The notes under the pieces: generated by a model
What the model saw: the letters and a program-made list of their open reading frames with translations, nothing else
Told to the model about the DNA's origin: nothing
Databases searched by the model: none
Position numbers and translations under genes: made by a program
Assembly: GCF_009939295.1 (NCBI RefSeq)
Contig: NZ_WVIC01000014.1
Coordinates: forward strand, 1-64,000
DNA: 64,000 bases
Origin: Petrachloros mirabilis ULC683
GTDB lineage: Bacteria > Cyanobacteriota > Cyanobacteriia > Thermosynechococcales > Thermosynechococcaceae
Reading direction: 5' to 3'
In this document: positions 42,949 through 53,484 of the stretch, piece after piece
How the letters are laid out: the number at the start of each line of letters is the position of its first letter
Numbering within the stretch: position 1 is the stretch's first letter

Positions 42949-44312
42949 CTACTGATTTACAGAACTGGCCGCCAGGGCTTGCACCATTGGCGGTACCCGC
43001 TCAGCCCGAATCAGTGACAGGTTTGCCTTCAGGCTGGTGGCCTCTCCGGCGCGGATCGCAAAGAACTCGCCCCAGCTTGCTGGTAACGTCTGTTTTGGCT
43101 TCGCTGAGCATAGGCTTCAGCTTGTTGAGGGCGGTGTTTTCCTTCACCTTGCCGACAAACCAGGACGAGATTTGATCTCGACACCGGTAATCCAGATCGC
43201 TGGGGCTCTGAGTAGCGAGCAAAATACCCAGCCCGGCGGAGTGGGCTCGCTTCAGCAGGCTTTCCATCGGCGCTTTAGTGGAGCGTTTGCCCTGGGTGGG
43301 CAGGTACAGATCGGCCTCATCAAACAACACCACCGCCTGGATCTGGCTCGAGGGATGCCGCTGGGCATAGCGGTTGAGGTTGAGCAAAAACTGCGATACC
43401 CAAAACAGAATGCTGGCGTTATCGCCCAGGCTGCCCAGGTTGATCACCGATAGCCGGGTCTTCTGGGGGTGAGACGAGGCTAACAGCTGCTCGGTGGAGA
43501 GTTGTTCGCACTGGGGATTGAAGAGGTGCCCAGCTATCAGACTGAGGGTCTGGAGGTCTTCCGCCAGCTTTTTGCAGTGCTTCGGGTCTAACACCCCGAT
43601 CGCATTCACCAACAGCGGATCCTGCTCGGCAATAAATGAAATCAGCCGGTTGATGCTTAGGGGGTTATCGGTCTGAAGGGTGCTGAGTACGGCGATCGCC
43701 TGCCCCAGAACCGCCATCCGGTTTTTTATCCAACACCGCTGACATATAGCCCATGATGCCCCCCAGGGGGGCGGCACAGTAGTTGGCCATTTGCTGCCGC
43801 TCAGCGCCAGGTAGTTGCCCCAGACCCGGCGGGGTGATGGCAATGCTCAGTGGTCGCCCGGCGTCGACTAGGGTGCCAGGGGTGTAGACCGCGACATCGA
43901 TGTGGTCGTGCAGCAACTGCCGGTAGGCCATCAGCCGAGGATCGTCGGTGGGCATTTCCCAAGCCTCGGAGTTGGCGTAGCTGCACAAATCGCCTTTGCG
44001 ATCAAGCAAAATGGCGGGCACGCCCCGCAGCAGCAGTTGTTCGATCAGGGGCAGGGTGGTTTTGCCGCTGCCAGATCCACCGAGAAATGCGGTGTGGCGC
44101 ACCAGCGTTTCCCGAGGCAGATCCACCGGAGTCGGCACTGTGGTGCGAGTTTGGCCCAGGGAAATGGCTGATGCTGGTATGGGTAGAGTCGGCACAGGTT
44201 CAGTGCCGAAAGTTGGTTTTGATATTTTGTAAGGAGGTTTCTCCAAAAGCTTCGTAGCTAGTGGCTGAGCAGACGATTGGGGCGTGGCAATCTTCAGGTT
44301 GGTCAAATCCAA
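42949..44312 (-). pseudogene. HerA/FtsK-like DNA-translocating ATPase, two frameshifts
   Basis: The first frame has a proline-rich start and HTAFLGGSGSGKTTLPLIEQLLLRG (Walker A) and AILLDRKGDLCSY. It is lost at about 43730 in a run of six A (extra base). The second frame carries ISFIAEQDPLLV, LINLGSL-like sequence and QIQAVVLFDEADLYLPTQGKRSTKAPMESLLKRAHSAGLGILLATQSP (Walker B). A further slip at about 43080, in GGGG, restores the family end FFAIRAGEATSLKANLSLIRAERVPPMVQALA in a third frame down to TAG at 42949. It resembles DUF87/HerA or conjugation-type ATPases. Both slips lie in homopolymers, so sequencing error is possible. Confidence 0.7.
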
Positions 44313-44551
44313 AATTCGCTGGAGCGAGGGCAGCTAAGACAGGGGCTGTTCGACCTCTAGCAGCATTGGCCATGGTGAAAGCCCTACAGAGATTGGATCG
44401 AATGGATCAAGAAATCTTTCCATCCATTTTCGATCCAAATTTTAACCAAAATGGCCAAAAGTGGCATAACAGTGTCTAGCCCCAGGAACTCAGCAAGGCT
44501 CTAAATATTGATGGGCGATACAGCCCTTGATCTGTATGGGTTTGAGAGAAT

Positions 44552-44654
44552 GGAGAATAGGAGATTCGTTAGCGCAGCTCCTCCGGAGGAGGCACTCCTG
44601 ACCTCTGCGGTGCGAGTTGCTTTCAGCAAGGCTGCGCCAACGCAGCGCTCTACC
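44552..44654 (-). other. tRNA-Ala relic with two palindromic insertions
   Basis: This stretch repeats the 3' two thirds of the tRNA-Ala at 44679-44751. Matching blocks are 44552-44568, 44594-44615 and 44642-44654. They are split by a 25-base insert (44569-44593, contains CTCCTCCGGAGGAG) in the T-loop and a 26-base insert (44616-44641, contains CTTTCAGCAAGG and CTGCGCCAACGCAG at its end) in the anticodon loop. The D-arm is replaced by a palindrome. It cannot fold as a tRNA. Confidence 0.75.
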
Positions 44655-44678
44655 CGCGCTGGAGCGCACCAAAGACAA

Positions 44679-44751
44679 TGGAGAATAGGAGATTCGAACT
44701 CCTGACCTCTGCGGTGCGATCGCAGCGCTCTACCAACTGAGCTAATTCCCC
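44679..44751 (-). tRNA. tRNA-Ala (CGC)
   Basis: A full cloverleaf on the minus strand: acceptor GGGGAAT/ATTCTCC with the alanine-identity G3:U70 pair, D-arm GCTCAGTTGGTAGAGC, anticodon stem CTGCG/CGCAG around loop ATCGCAC (anticodon CGC, reads GCG), and T-arm AGGAG TTCGAAT CTCCT. CCA is not encoded. The anticodon arm contains a HIP1 octamer GCGATCGC. Confidence 0.9.
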
Positions 44752-44901
44752 GACAGGCTACAGATGCCCTATCTGCGCCAAATTATTGTAGTGACTGACT
44801 CTATTCCCTGTCAATTCAATACCCTACCCCATCAAAACTTAACCTCTTGCGCTTCGATCCCAAGTTGAGTATGATGTCAAAGGCTAAATTGCGGTGCCCT
44901 A

Positions 44902-44974
<73 letters not shown>

Positions 44975-44998
44975 TTTCATACTTAAACCCCGACTTTG

Positions 44999-45604
44999 AT
45001 GAATGGGTTGTCTCGCTTGAATCGGAGCTTCGCCCTTGGGTTTACCTTTGTAGAGCTGATGGTGGCTTTGTCGATGACTGGGGTTGTAGTCACCCTGGCG
45101 TTTACGGCATTGCAATATACCCTTCAGCGAGACAAGGCTGGCACACAGTTAGAGTCTCGTCAGGCCGAACTCAGTCGCGCCCTAGATTTTATTGCCGATG
45201 ATTTGCGCGAGGCGACTCAAGTCTCTGGCCTCAAAACCCCTCCAGAGTTGGTGATGCGAATTCATCGAGCTGATGGGTCTTGGGTGGACTATTTTTTGGT
45301 AGATCAGGTGGATCAACGCTGGCGGGGGCCAACCATCATCTATCGTCGCACCAGTGATCAAACCAGCAGTCAGGCACTAGTAGATGCGATCGCAGCCGAA
45401 GATGTAACCTGCCCTGGTGAAGGAGATCTGCTTGAGCGCAGAGGAAAAAGCAGCTCCTCTCATCGAGCCGGAGGCTTTCGAGTTCGGGTGCAAGCCCCAT
45501 CCAGAATTAAGGTTTGTTTATGGGGGCACCTGCCTGAAACCAACGAACGCGTCCTGGCCACAACCCAAGTATTTACCCGAGGTGACGCTAGTCCACAGCC
45601 TTAG
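44999..45604 (+). CDS. PulJ/PilW-type prepilin
   Basis: About 201 residues: MNGLSRLNRSFALG/FTFVELMVALSMTGVVVTLAFTALQYTLQ is a prepilin leader with cleavage after Gly and Glu at +5. The rest (SRALDFIADDLREATQVSG ... CLWGHLPETNERVLATTQVF) is PulJ/PilW-like. It stands apart from the 15655-20419 pilin cluster, just after tRNA-Phe. Its stop overlaps the convergent PAP2-like gene by 4 bases. Confidence 0.78.
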   Translation: MNGLSRLNRSFALGFTFVELMVALSMTGVVVTLAFTALQYTLQRDKAGTQLESRQAELSRALDFIADDLREATQVSGLKTPPELVMRIHRADGSWVDYFLVDQVDQRWRGPTIIYRRTSDQTSSQALVDAIAAEDVTCPGEGDLLERRGKSSSSHRAGGFRVRVQAPSRIKVCLWGHLPETNERVLATTQVFTRGDASPQP

Positions 45605-46062
45605 ACTGCTCCGATGGGGCCAGTAAACCAGGCAATGGCAATGCCCAAGGCCGAGCCCACCAAAACCTGGACGGGGGTGTGCCCCAATAACTCTTTGAGC
45701 CGGTCTTCATTAAAGGAAGAGTGCTCTTGAAACATCTCGTCTATAATTTGGTTGAGAATTCGCGCCTGCTTGCCTGCGGCTTGGCGAACCCCCGCCGCGT
45801 CGTACATGACCACAATGGCAAAGACAACTGCGATCGCAAACTCAGTACTAGCCCATCCCTTCGTTTGACCCACCCCCGTTGCCAAAGCAGCCACAAGCGC
45901 CGCATGAGAACTGGGCATTCCCCCCGTTTCCACCAATACCCGAAAATTGATCTTGCCGTGACGGAGGTAATCAATCAAAAGCTTAATAGTTTGAGCAATG
46001 ATGCTAGAAGCAAACGAGACAATCAATATGCGGTTGTAGATAATATCACCAAAATTGTGCAT
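45601..46062 (-). CDS. Divergent PAP2-family membrane protein
   Basis: A 153-residue protein of the divergent PAP2 (DUF212) family: FRVLVETGGMPSSHAALVAALATGVGQTKGW holds the phosphatase-like GGMPSSH motif, and VVMYDAAGVRQAAGKQARILN the conserved AxGVRxxxGxQA block. It has about four membrane helices. It follows crtE and folD in the same order seen in many cyanobacteria, so a link to isoprenoid or lipid phosphate metabolism is plausible but unproven. Confidence 0.85.
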   Translation of the reverse strand: MHNFGDIIYNRILIVSFASSIIAQTIKLLIDYLRHGKINFRVLVETGGMPSSHAALVAALATGVGQTKGWASTEFAIAVVFAIVVMYDAAGVRQAAGKQARILNQIIDEMFQEHSSFNEDRLKELLGHTPVQVLVGSALGIAIAWFTGPIGAV

Positions 46063-46148
46063 CTTGTCTGCGTCCTAAGGAATTGCGATTGCCCCTAAGG
46101 GCCAGGTTGTAACCATCGCAACATACGGGTTGATCACCTGAGCGTCCT

Positions 46149-47099
46149 TTAAGATTTTCGAGCCGTAATAAAGTCAGCAATTCCCAGCAACGGCAATGCC
46201 TTGGCACCATAGGGCACCAAAACTTCCTTAGCTTCATCAATGAGAGCCTGAGCTTGCCTTTGAGACTCCTCAATGCCCCAAAGGCTTGGATAAGTCGCCT
46301 TTTGCGACTGAATGTCTTTCCCTGCTGTTTTGCCCAGTTCTTCGTAAGTGGCTGTAACATCCAAGACATCATCAATAATTTGGAACGCCAACCCAATATT
46401 GCCCGCGTAAGTAGACAGGCGTTGTAATACCGAAGTGTCTGCTCCTGCCAATTCCGCCCCAGACAGAACCGAAGCCTCCAAAAGTGCACCAGTCTTGTGG
46501 GCATGAATAAAGTTCAGGGTCTTTAACGTAATGTTATCAGCCCCTTCCGATTCCAAATCCACCACTTGTCCGCCCACCAGCCCAGTCGCCGCCACCGCGT
46601 GCCCCAATCGAGCCACCACCTTTAGCAACCGCTCCGCAGGCACACCTTTGGTTTGAATCGCCAGAAACTCAAAGGCATAGGCTAGCAACCCATCCCCCGC
46701 CAAAATCGCAATATCCTCACCAAAAACCTTGTGATTGGTTAACTTGCCCCGCCGATAGTCATCATTGTCCATGGCTGGGAGGTCATCATGAATCAGCGAC
46801 ATCGTGTGAATCATCTCCAGGGCACAGGCCGTAGGCATCGCCATCTCAGGTGTACCCCCAGCCAAATCACAGGTGGCAAGACACAAAATAGGGCGCAGCC
46901 GCTTACCCCCCGCCATCAGCGAGTAGCGCATAGCCTCATAGATCTTCTCAGGATACGTGACCGGAATAGACGCATCCAGAGACTCCTCCACCCAAGCTCG
47001 CCGCACAGCCAAAAACTCCTTCAGGTCAAAGGAGGTGCCATCCACCGCCATTTTGGCTTTGACAGAAGACGTGAAGTGAGGATTGTCAGCAGAAATCAT
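46149..47099 (-). CDS. crtE: Geranylgeranyl diphosphate synthase
   Basis: A 316-residue trans-prenyl synthase. The first Asp-rich motif is [16 protein letters not shown], the second [12 protein letters not shown], with [11 protein letters not shown] upstream. It condenses IPP to GGPP for carotenoids, chlorophyll phytol and quinone tails. Start at 47099 (MISADNPHF) because earlier codons lie in an unrelated hydrophobic stretch. Downstream of folD on the same strand, a conserved cyanobacterial arrangement. Confidence 0.93.
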   Translation of the reverse strand: MISADNPHFTSSVKAKMAVDGTSFDLKEFLAVRRAWVEESLDASIPVTYPEKIYEAMRYSLMAGGKRLRPILCLATCDLAGGTPEMAMPTACALEMIHTMSLIHDDLPAMDNDDYRRGKLTNHKVFGEDIAILAGDGLLAYAFEFLAIQTKGVPAERLLKVVARLGHAVAATGLVGGQVVDLESEGADNITLKTLNFIHAHKTGALLEASVLSGAELAGADTSVLQRLSTYAGNIGLAFQIIDDVLDVTATYEELGKTAGKDIQSQKATYPSLWGIEESQRQAQALIDEAKEVLVPYGAKALPLLGIADFITARKS

Positions 47100-47198
47100 G
47101 GAGATTATCCTTTGTGACAGGACAAATATCAGTGACCCAAGCAACAACATCATCCCGCGGGCTAACAAGATTCAGCCCAGTGTCTCACAGACTCAGGC

Positions 47199-48107
47199 TC
47201 AACCATTGTAAGATGCTTTGGACTGCTCACTGTAGGTCAAAACGGTATTGTAAAGCAGCATCGTTACGGTCATGGGTCCCACACCGCCAGGGACAGGGGT
47301 AATCCAGTCACACCGAGATCTCACCCCTTCAAAATCTACATCTCCGACCACGCTAGCTTTTCCCCCAGCATCCTCAACCCGGTTAATTCCCACATCAATC
47401 ACAACGGCACCGGGCTTGACCATCTCTGCCGTAATCAATCCCGGTTGACCCACCGCCGCCACTAAAACATCGGCTTGACGGGTCAGGGCGGCCAAATCCT
47501 GAGAACGAGAGTGGGCAATCACAGGGGTAGCATTAGCTTCCAGAAGCATCAGAGCCAAGGGCTTCCCCACAAGAATACTACGACCAACAACGACAGCCTG
47601 TAAGCCCGCTAGCGGGATATTATAGGCCGACAGCAGTTCCATAATCCCAGCCGGGGTACAACTCCGTAAACCGGGTTCCCCTCGCACCAGCCGCCCAAGA
47701 TTTTCAGGGTGCAGTCCATCGGCATCTTTGCGGGGGGTAATTGCATACAGAACCGCAGTCGCATCCAGATGAGAGGGCAGAGGTAACTGCACCAAAATGC
47801 CATCAACCCGAGGGTCTGCATTGAGCTGATGAATCGCGGCAATCAACTCTGCCTGGGAAACCGATTCCGGAAAATGCTGTCCAAAGGAAGCAATGCCCAC
47901 CCGCTCGCAAGCCCGCTCTTTATTGCGGACATAGGCCGCACTGGCCGGATTATTGCCCACCATCAAAACAGCGAGCCCTGGGGGGCGTCCTTGTTGGGGT
48001 TGCTGCTGCTGAATTTGCTGTGCCAAGACCTGCTGCATCTTCAGAGCGAGGGCTTTACCATCTAGAAGCTGAGCGGAGGGCGTGGGCATAAAAATTCTCA
48101 AAGCCAA
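47199..48107 (-). CDS. folD: Methylenetetrahydrofolate dehydrogenase/cyclohydrolase
   Basis: A 302-residue bifunctional Fol[29 protein letters not shown] carries the active-site Lys region, [10 protein letters not shown] and [16 protein letters not shown] are signature blocks, [18 protein letters not shown] is the NADP-binding loop, and [19 protein letters not shown] is the C-terminal motif. It interconverts methylene-, methenyl- and formyl-THF for purine and formyl-Met synthesis. The first six residues may be non-coding (alternative start 48089). Confidence 0.94.
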   Translation of the reverse strand: MALRIFMPTPSAQLLDGKALALKMQQVLAQQIQQQQPQQGRPPGLAVLMVGNNPASAAYVRNKERACERVGIASFGQHFPESVSQAELIAAIHQLNADPRVDGILVQLPLPSHLDATAVLYAITPRKDADGLHPENLGRLVRGEPGLRSCTPAGIMELLSAYNIPLAGLQAVVVGRSILVGKPLALMLLEANATPVIAHSRSQDLAALTRQADVLVAAVGQPGLITAEMVKPGAVVIDVGINRVEDAGGKASVVGDVDFEGVRSRCDWITPVPGGVGPMTVTMLLYNTVLTYSEQSKASYNG

Positions 48108-48129
48108 CGATTGCAGCCGCCAGAAAATC

Positions 48130-48348
48130 TTAGTTGATCTTGAGGGCGCTGGCGGGCACCTCTTCCCAAGACGATACTGTGCGCAACTGCGCCGTCCAAC
48201 CTGCTGCCTTCTGCTCTAAGGTGAGGTTGGTAATAAAAGACTGATGACAATCTTGGGCTTGCTGCTCATCACAGCAGGCAATGCAGGCATAGAGCAACCC
48301 CATTGGATCGCGTTGTTCATTTACCCAAATGGTGGCAGAGGGTTCCAT
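48130..48348 (-). CDS. Small conserved-looking hypothetical protein
   Basis: A 72-residue protein: [42 protein letters not shown], then a [22 protein letters not shown] end. Its cysteines (CIACC, C) could bind metal but the pattern is not one I recognise. It lies 22 bases upstream of the folD frame on the same strand and could be co-transcribed. Confidence 0.5.
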   Translation of the reverse strand: MEPSATIWVNEQRDPMGLLYACIACCDEQQAQDCHQSFITNLTLEQKAAGWTAQLRTVSSWEEVPASALKIN

Positions 48349-48401
48349 AGGCCAATTTTCGTGGGATTATAGGGTCGGACAGAATTGCCCCTAAACATAA
48401 C

Positions 48402-48428
48402 AAAAAGAGGAAGCAGTTGCTCCCCCTT
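48402..48428 (-). terminator. Rho-independent terminator of psaC
   Basis: On the minus strand a GGGGGAGC/GCTTCCTC stem (two G-U pairs, loop AACT) is followed by TTTTTG. It lies about 60 bases after the psaC stop. Confidence 0.7.
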
Positions 48429-48484
48429 CCCGTCAAACCACACGGCCAAAACCCACTCTAGATCAAGAAAGGATTGTAAGCGGT

Positions 48485-49540
<1,056 letters not shown>

Positions 49541-50875
49541 ATGTCATTTCCAGATCAAGCTGCCATACTATGCTCTGATGGCCTAAGATTTCAAAACCCG
49601 CCCAGGGCGATTGCTTTGGTTTCCGTTCACGGTGATCCGGCAATCGATGTGGGGGGAGAAGAAGCGGGGGGGCAAAATGTCTATGTTCGCCAGGTGGGGG
49701 AGACACTTGCCCAAATTGGGTGGCAGGTCGATATGTTTACCCGCAAAGTTCATGGTGAGCAGCCTGAGATTGTGCAGCACCATCCCCGCTGCCGAACGGT
49801 TCGGCTAGTTGCGGGCTCCCAGGATTTTGTCCCTCGGGATCAAATTTTTGACGATCTTCCTGAGTTTGTGGCACAGGTTCTAGATTTCCAGCGCCAGCAG
49901 CCCTATGACTATGCCCTTGTCCATAGTAACTATTGGTTGTCGGGCTGGGTGGGCTTGCAGCTCAAGCAAAAGCTGGGGATTCCGCAAGTGCATACCTACC
50001 ACTCCCTAGGGGCAATTAAATATCGTAATGTCGAGAATATTCCCTTGATTGCCACCACGCGCTTGGCGGTTGAGAAAGCCTGTCTAGACATCGCTGATCG
50101 CGTGGTGGCCACTAGCCCCCAAGAGAAAAACGACATGAAGAGATTGGTCTCCGAGCAGGGCAGGATTGAGATTATTCCTTGTGGCACCGATGTAGAGCGG
50201 TTTGGACAATTTTCCAGGGCGGCGGCACGCGCCCATCTTGGAATCGATCCGCAACGCCAGGTCATTTTTTATGTGGGTCGTTTTGATCCCCGCAAGGGGA
50301 TTGAGATCTTGGTGCGGGCAGTGGCCCATGCCCAAGCCCGAAAAACTGGCAATTTAATTTTAGTGATTGGGGGGGGTAGCCGCCCCGGACGCACTGATGG
50401 GTTAGAGCGGGAGCGCATTGAGTCTCTCGTAAACGACTTGGGTTTGGCGGATCTAACCCAATTTCCGGGTCGAATTTCTGAGGCGGATTTGCCGGCTTAC
50501 TACGCGGCAGCGGATGTGAGTGTGGTGCCGAGCTACTACGAACCTTTTGGCCTAGTGGCCATTGAAGCGATGGCCAGCGGTACGCCCGTGATTGCCAGTG
50601 ATGTGGGGGGGCTGCAATATACGGTAATTCCCGAGCAGACTGGGTTGCTGGTGCCCCCCCGAGCAGTGGAGTCTCTGGCCGCTGCCATCGATCGGGTATT
50701 GACCGATGAAGGCTGGCGCTTACAGCTCGGCCAAGCGGCTCAAGCGCGGGTCAGAACTTACTTTAGCTGGCAGGGGGTGGCACAACAGCTCAGTGGCCTT
50801 TATGCCCGACTGTTGGCGTTAGATTCACAGGATATGCCAGCTCATTCAACTGAAGCTGATGTCAAGCTTTATTAG
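49541..50875 (+). CDS. GT4 glycosyltransferase (MshA/sucrose-phosphate-synthase-like)
   Basis: A 444-residue GT-B protein. RAIALVSVHGDPAIDVGGEEAGGQNVYVRQVGETLAQIG is the N-terminal glycine-rich donor/acceptor loop typical of GT4 enzymes related to MshA and sucrose-phosphate synthase. FYVGRFDPRKGIEILVRAV, then PSYYEPFGLVAIEAMASGTPVIASDVGG with the E-x7-E motif. Substrates are unknown. ATG 49541 has GGAG five bases upstream; the frame extends to 49448 but that part looks non-coding. Ends overlapping mutL by 4 bases. Confidence 0.85.
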   Translation: MSFPDQAAILCSDGLRFQNPPRAIALVSVHGDPAIDVGGEEAGGQNVYVRQVGETLAQIGWQVDMFTRKVHGEQPEIVQHHPRCRTVRLVAGSQDFVPRDQIFDDLPEFVAQVLDFQRQQPYDYALVHSNYWLSGWVGLQLKQKLGIPQVHTYHSLGAIKYRNVENIPLIATTRLAVEKACLDIADRVVATSPQEKNDMKRLVSEQGRIEIIPCGTDVERFGQFSRAAARAHLGIDPQRQVIFYVGRFDPRKGIEILVRAVAHAQARKTGNLILVIGGGSRPGRTDGLERERIESLVNDLGLADLTQFPGRISEADLPAYYAAADVSVVPSYYEPFGLVAIEAMASGTPVIASDVGGLQYTVIPEQTGLLVPPRAVESLAAAIDRVLTDEGWRLQLGQAAQARVRTYFSWQGVAQQLSGLYARLLALDSQDMPAHSTEADVKLY

Positions 50876-52608
50876 AGGCCATGACTTTTGCCAATCACCC
50901 AATGGCGGCGAAAGAATCGTGCTAGTTGATGCTCTTCTAAAGTGAAGTAAATTGGACGACCATGGGGGCAGGTACGAGGATGATTCGTGGCCTGCCATTG
51001 GTCGAGCAGTGCTTGCATTTCGGGTAGGGAAAGGGGGGTGCCATTGCGCAGAGCGCTGCGGCAAGCGGTGGCCACTAGGGCGGGTTGTAGGCCATTCCCT
51101 CGGCTGAGTTCTAGTAGGGCGGCGACACAGTCTTCGCGGTTGCTCAAGAGGGCGGGGGCAGAGCGGGCAATCCAGTCTTGGGTACCGAAGGGTTCAAGGG
51201 TCAGCCCCAGATGTTGAAGCTGCTTGACCTGTGCTTCGGTGAGGGTGGGCAGAAGGATTGGGGTCTCCAGGGTTTGGATCTCCCAGTCTAGGCATAGTTT
51301 TTCGTAGAGGACGCGCTCATGGGCAATATGTTGCTCTACTAGCCACAGGCCAGTGGGGTGCTCCGCCAGAATATAGGTCTGGTGGAGTTGGGCAATCGCC
51401 CGTAGGGGGAGCTTGGGGCTGGAGGACTCAGGAGTGGGTAGGGGGTCAGATAGGGGGTCAGATAGGGGAGATGCGATCGCATCTCCCCTACCCAGCCCAT
51501 AAATACCCGCTTGTTCTGTCGCCTTTACCCACCGAGCCAAGTGCTGGGCATGGGTGCGATCCCCGACTTCGGGTTGCACCTGAAGTAGGGTCCGAATGGC
51601 CGCCGCCAAGGCGTCCTGCCATGGAGCCAGGTGGTTGAGATAGATGCTGGTTTTGGCTGGGTGTCGATTCCAGTCCACCTGGGACGGCTCCGCATGGATG
51701 TGAACAAAACACAGGGGGTATCGATGGCGAGGGAGGGTCTGTCGAAAGGCAGTGATAATGGTTTGCTCGAAAGGGCGCAGTTGCCCATTGCGGCTGGGAT
51801 CGGCACCACTGACCTGCACACAGCGACCGTTGACTGCCACTCGTAACCAGTCAGGCCGACCTCGATGACAGCGATCGGGTAACCCGATGACGACTTCTAT
51901 GGTGCCTGGAAGCAACGGCCTCAAGTCTTGGTGGATATGGCGCAGATCACCTGGCTGCACTGTGGCCAAAAGCTGAGGGAAAATGGTCAATGCAGTGCGC
52001 CCAGGGCTGATGCTAAACCACAACCTGTCCTGACGCTGTACCCGCCAGGTCACCTCTGGGTGGCAGAGTGCCTGGTCGTGAATAATCCCCTGAATCGCCC
52101 GCATCTGCTGCGTCAAAGAGGGCATCATCTGGCGACGCTGAGGATACCTGGCAAACACCTGATCAACGGTCACCACCGTGCCGGGAGCAATGGCGATGGG
52201 AGTGATGGCCTGCACCTGGCCATCGGACTGATACGTGGCCTGCCAGCCAGAGTTCTCCTCTGGGCAGCGACTGCAAATGCTCAGGGTGCCCAGTTGAGCT
52301 AGGCTATGCAGGGCTTCACCACGAAATCCTAGGGTTGTGATCCGCTGCAAAGCCATCGTTGACGAAAGTTTGCTGGTACTGTGCGCCATGGCCGCTTGCT
52401 GCAAATTGAGACCGCTCAACCCGTGTCCATTGTCTGAAACCTGCACCCGCCACTGATCTGGCCAAAGTCCTAGAGTCACTCGGGTGGCCTGGGCATCCAG
52501 GGCATTATCGACCAGCTCTCGCACCACAGCGGCCAGGGAGTCAATAACTTCCCCAGCCGCAATGTGATGCACTAAATCACGCCCTATCGGATGAATTTGG
52601 CGGCTCAT
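50872..52608 (-). CDS. mutL: DNA mismatch repair protein MutL
   Basis: A 578-residue MutL. The GHKL ATPase domain has HHIAAGEVIDSLAAVVRELVDNALDA, DNGHGL and TLGFRGEALHSLAQLG. The C-terminal dimerisation domain has WLVEQHIAHERVLYEKL, ATACRSALRNG and CPHGRPIYFTL. The endonuclease motif DQHA(X)2E(X)4E is present only as EQHIAHERVLYE, with D to E and A to I changes, while ACR and CPHGRP are kept. Start at 52608 (MSRQIHPIG) because the longer frame has no family sequence. Confidence 0.92.
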   Translation of the reverse strand: MSRQIHPIGRDLVHHIAAGEVIDSLAAVVRELVDNALDAQATRVTLGLWPDQWRVQVSDNGHGLSGLNLQQAAMAHSTSKLSSTMALQRITTLGFRGEALHSLAQLGTLSICSRCPEENSGWQATYQSDGQVQAITPIAIAPGTVVTVDQVFARYPQRRQMMPSLTQQMRAIQGIIHDQALCHPEVTWRVQRQDRLWFSISPGRTALTIFPQLLATVQPGDLRHIHQDLRPLLPGTIEVVIGLPDRCHRGRPDWLRVAVNGRCVQVSGADPSRNGQLRPFEQTIITAFRQTLPRHRYPLCFVHIHAEPSQVDWNRHPAKTSIYLNHLAPWQDALAAAIRTLLQVQPEVGDRTHAQHLARWVKATEQAGIYGLGRGDAIASPLSDPLSDPLPTPESSSPKLPLRAIAQLHQTYILAEHPTGLWLVEQHIAHERVLYEKLCLDWEIQTLETPILLPTLTEAQVKQLQHLGLTLEPFGTQDWIARSAPALLSNREDCVAALLELSRGNGLQPALVATACRSALRNGTPLSLPEMQALLDQWQATNHPRTCPHGRPIYFTLEEHQLARFFRRHWVIGKSHGL

Positions 52609-52881
52609 ACTAACCAGTCTAACCATCTGACCCACCTTCAACGAAGTCCGTGGTGGGCGGGTTTCTGCGCGCTTACCCAGATCATAGTCTCCGAGCGGGA
52701 TGGCTCTAGGCTCAAAGCCCAAAAATTCAATGTCCAAAAACTCAAAGCCCTCGTCTTTCTTCAGCCATCTTGCGCTGTAATTCTCTAGACTGGGAACAGA
52801 TCCCTCTTGTCGTCAGTTCAACTCCTCTAGAACTTCTCTCTCAAGGTGTGACGTCCGAGGTGTGACCTCAGGATTTATCCC

Positions 52882-53484
52882 ATGAAGCCACTGTCTTATT
52901 CCCTCCAAACAGGCAGCCGCATTCCCATTCAGGCCGTCAGAAGCACGATGAGCAAAGTCTTTCAAGGTTTGGGTAGCCTGCTACCCGTGTTGATGTTGGC
53001 TTCGGTGGCTGTCGCCACTGCTCCCTGTAATCCCTATCGAACAGACTACGAAAGTGCCATTGCCCAGGGGTTGTTAAAGCGCCCATCTTTGGTGAGTGGG
53101 TCGGCGGAATCTTGGGCGTTATTTGAAGCTGCGATCGCACAGGGCGATCGCATTGAAGTCGCAGCCCGTGCCGCCCAGTACTTAGTCATTGTCTCAGAAG
53201 GCCCCGGTATTGCCCACGCCGATCAGATGCGTCGCCAACTTGAAGACAAAATCATTACTCACTACCAACAACCCGTGGAAGTTGCCGTCCCCATGTTGGG
53301 CGTGATCTTGTCCTATGCCCAGCAATGCCCCATCAGTCCAGTTCCGCCCGAGTCATTGCAGACTGCTCCTGCAGGGGTGTCACAGGGAAGGCTGCTGGGG
53401 CAACCTGGGCTGGTGCATCCTGCCATCGTCGCACCCAAGTTTCGGGTGCCAGTTGACTTAACTGTTTCTGGAGCACAGTGCTAA
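52882..53484 (+). CDS. Hypothetical exported protein
   Basis: A 200-residue protein with a hydrophobic segment (LGSLLPVLMLASVAVATA, about residues 30-47) that looks like a signal sequence ending near ATA. The mature part has two Cys and no recognised family. Its last 152 bases overlap the convergent GTPase gene; one of the two 3' ends may really be shorter in translation. The in-frame MSKVFQGLG at 52948 is a likely alternative start. Confidence 0.5.
   Translation: MKPLSYSLQTGSRIPIQAVRSTMSKVFQGLGSLLPVLMLASVAVATAPCNPYRTDYESAIAQGLLKRPSLVSGSAESWALFEAAIAQGDRIEVAARAAQYLVIVSEGPGIAHADQMRRQLEDKIITHYQQPVEVAVPMLGVILSYAQQCPISPVPPESLQTAPAGVSQGRLLGQPGLVHPAIVAPKFRVPVDLTVSGAQC

Noticed and set aside
43720-43740. 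Programmed frameshift in the A6 run of the HerA-like ATPase
   Set aside because: The change needed is +1 (or -2), not the -1 shift that A-run slippery heptamers promote, and a second independent slip exists downstream. Decay or sequencing error is simpler.
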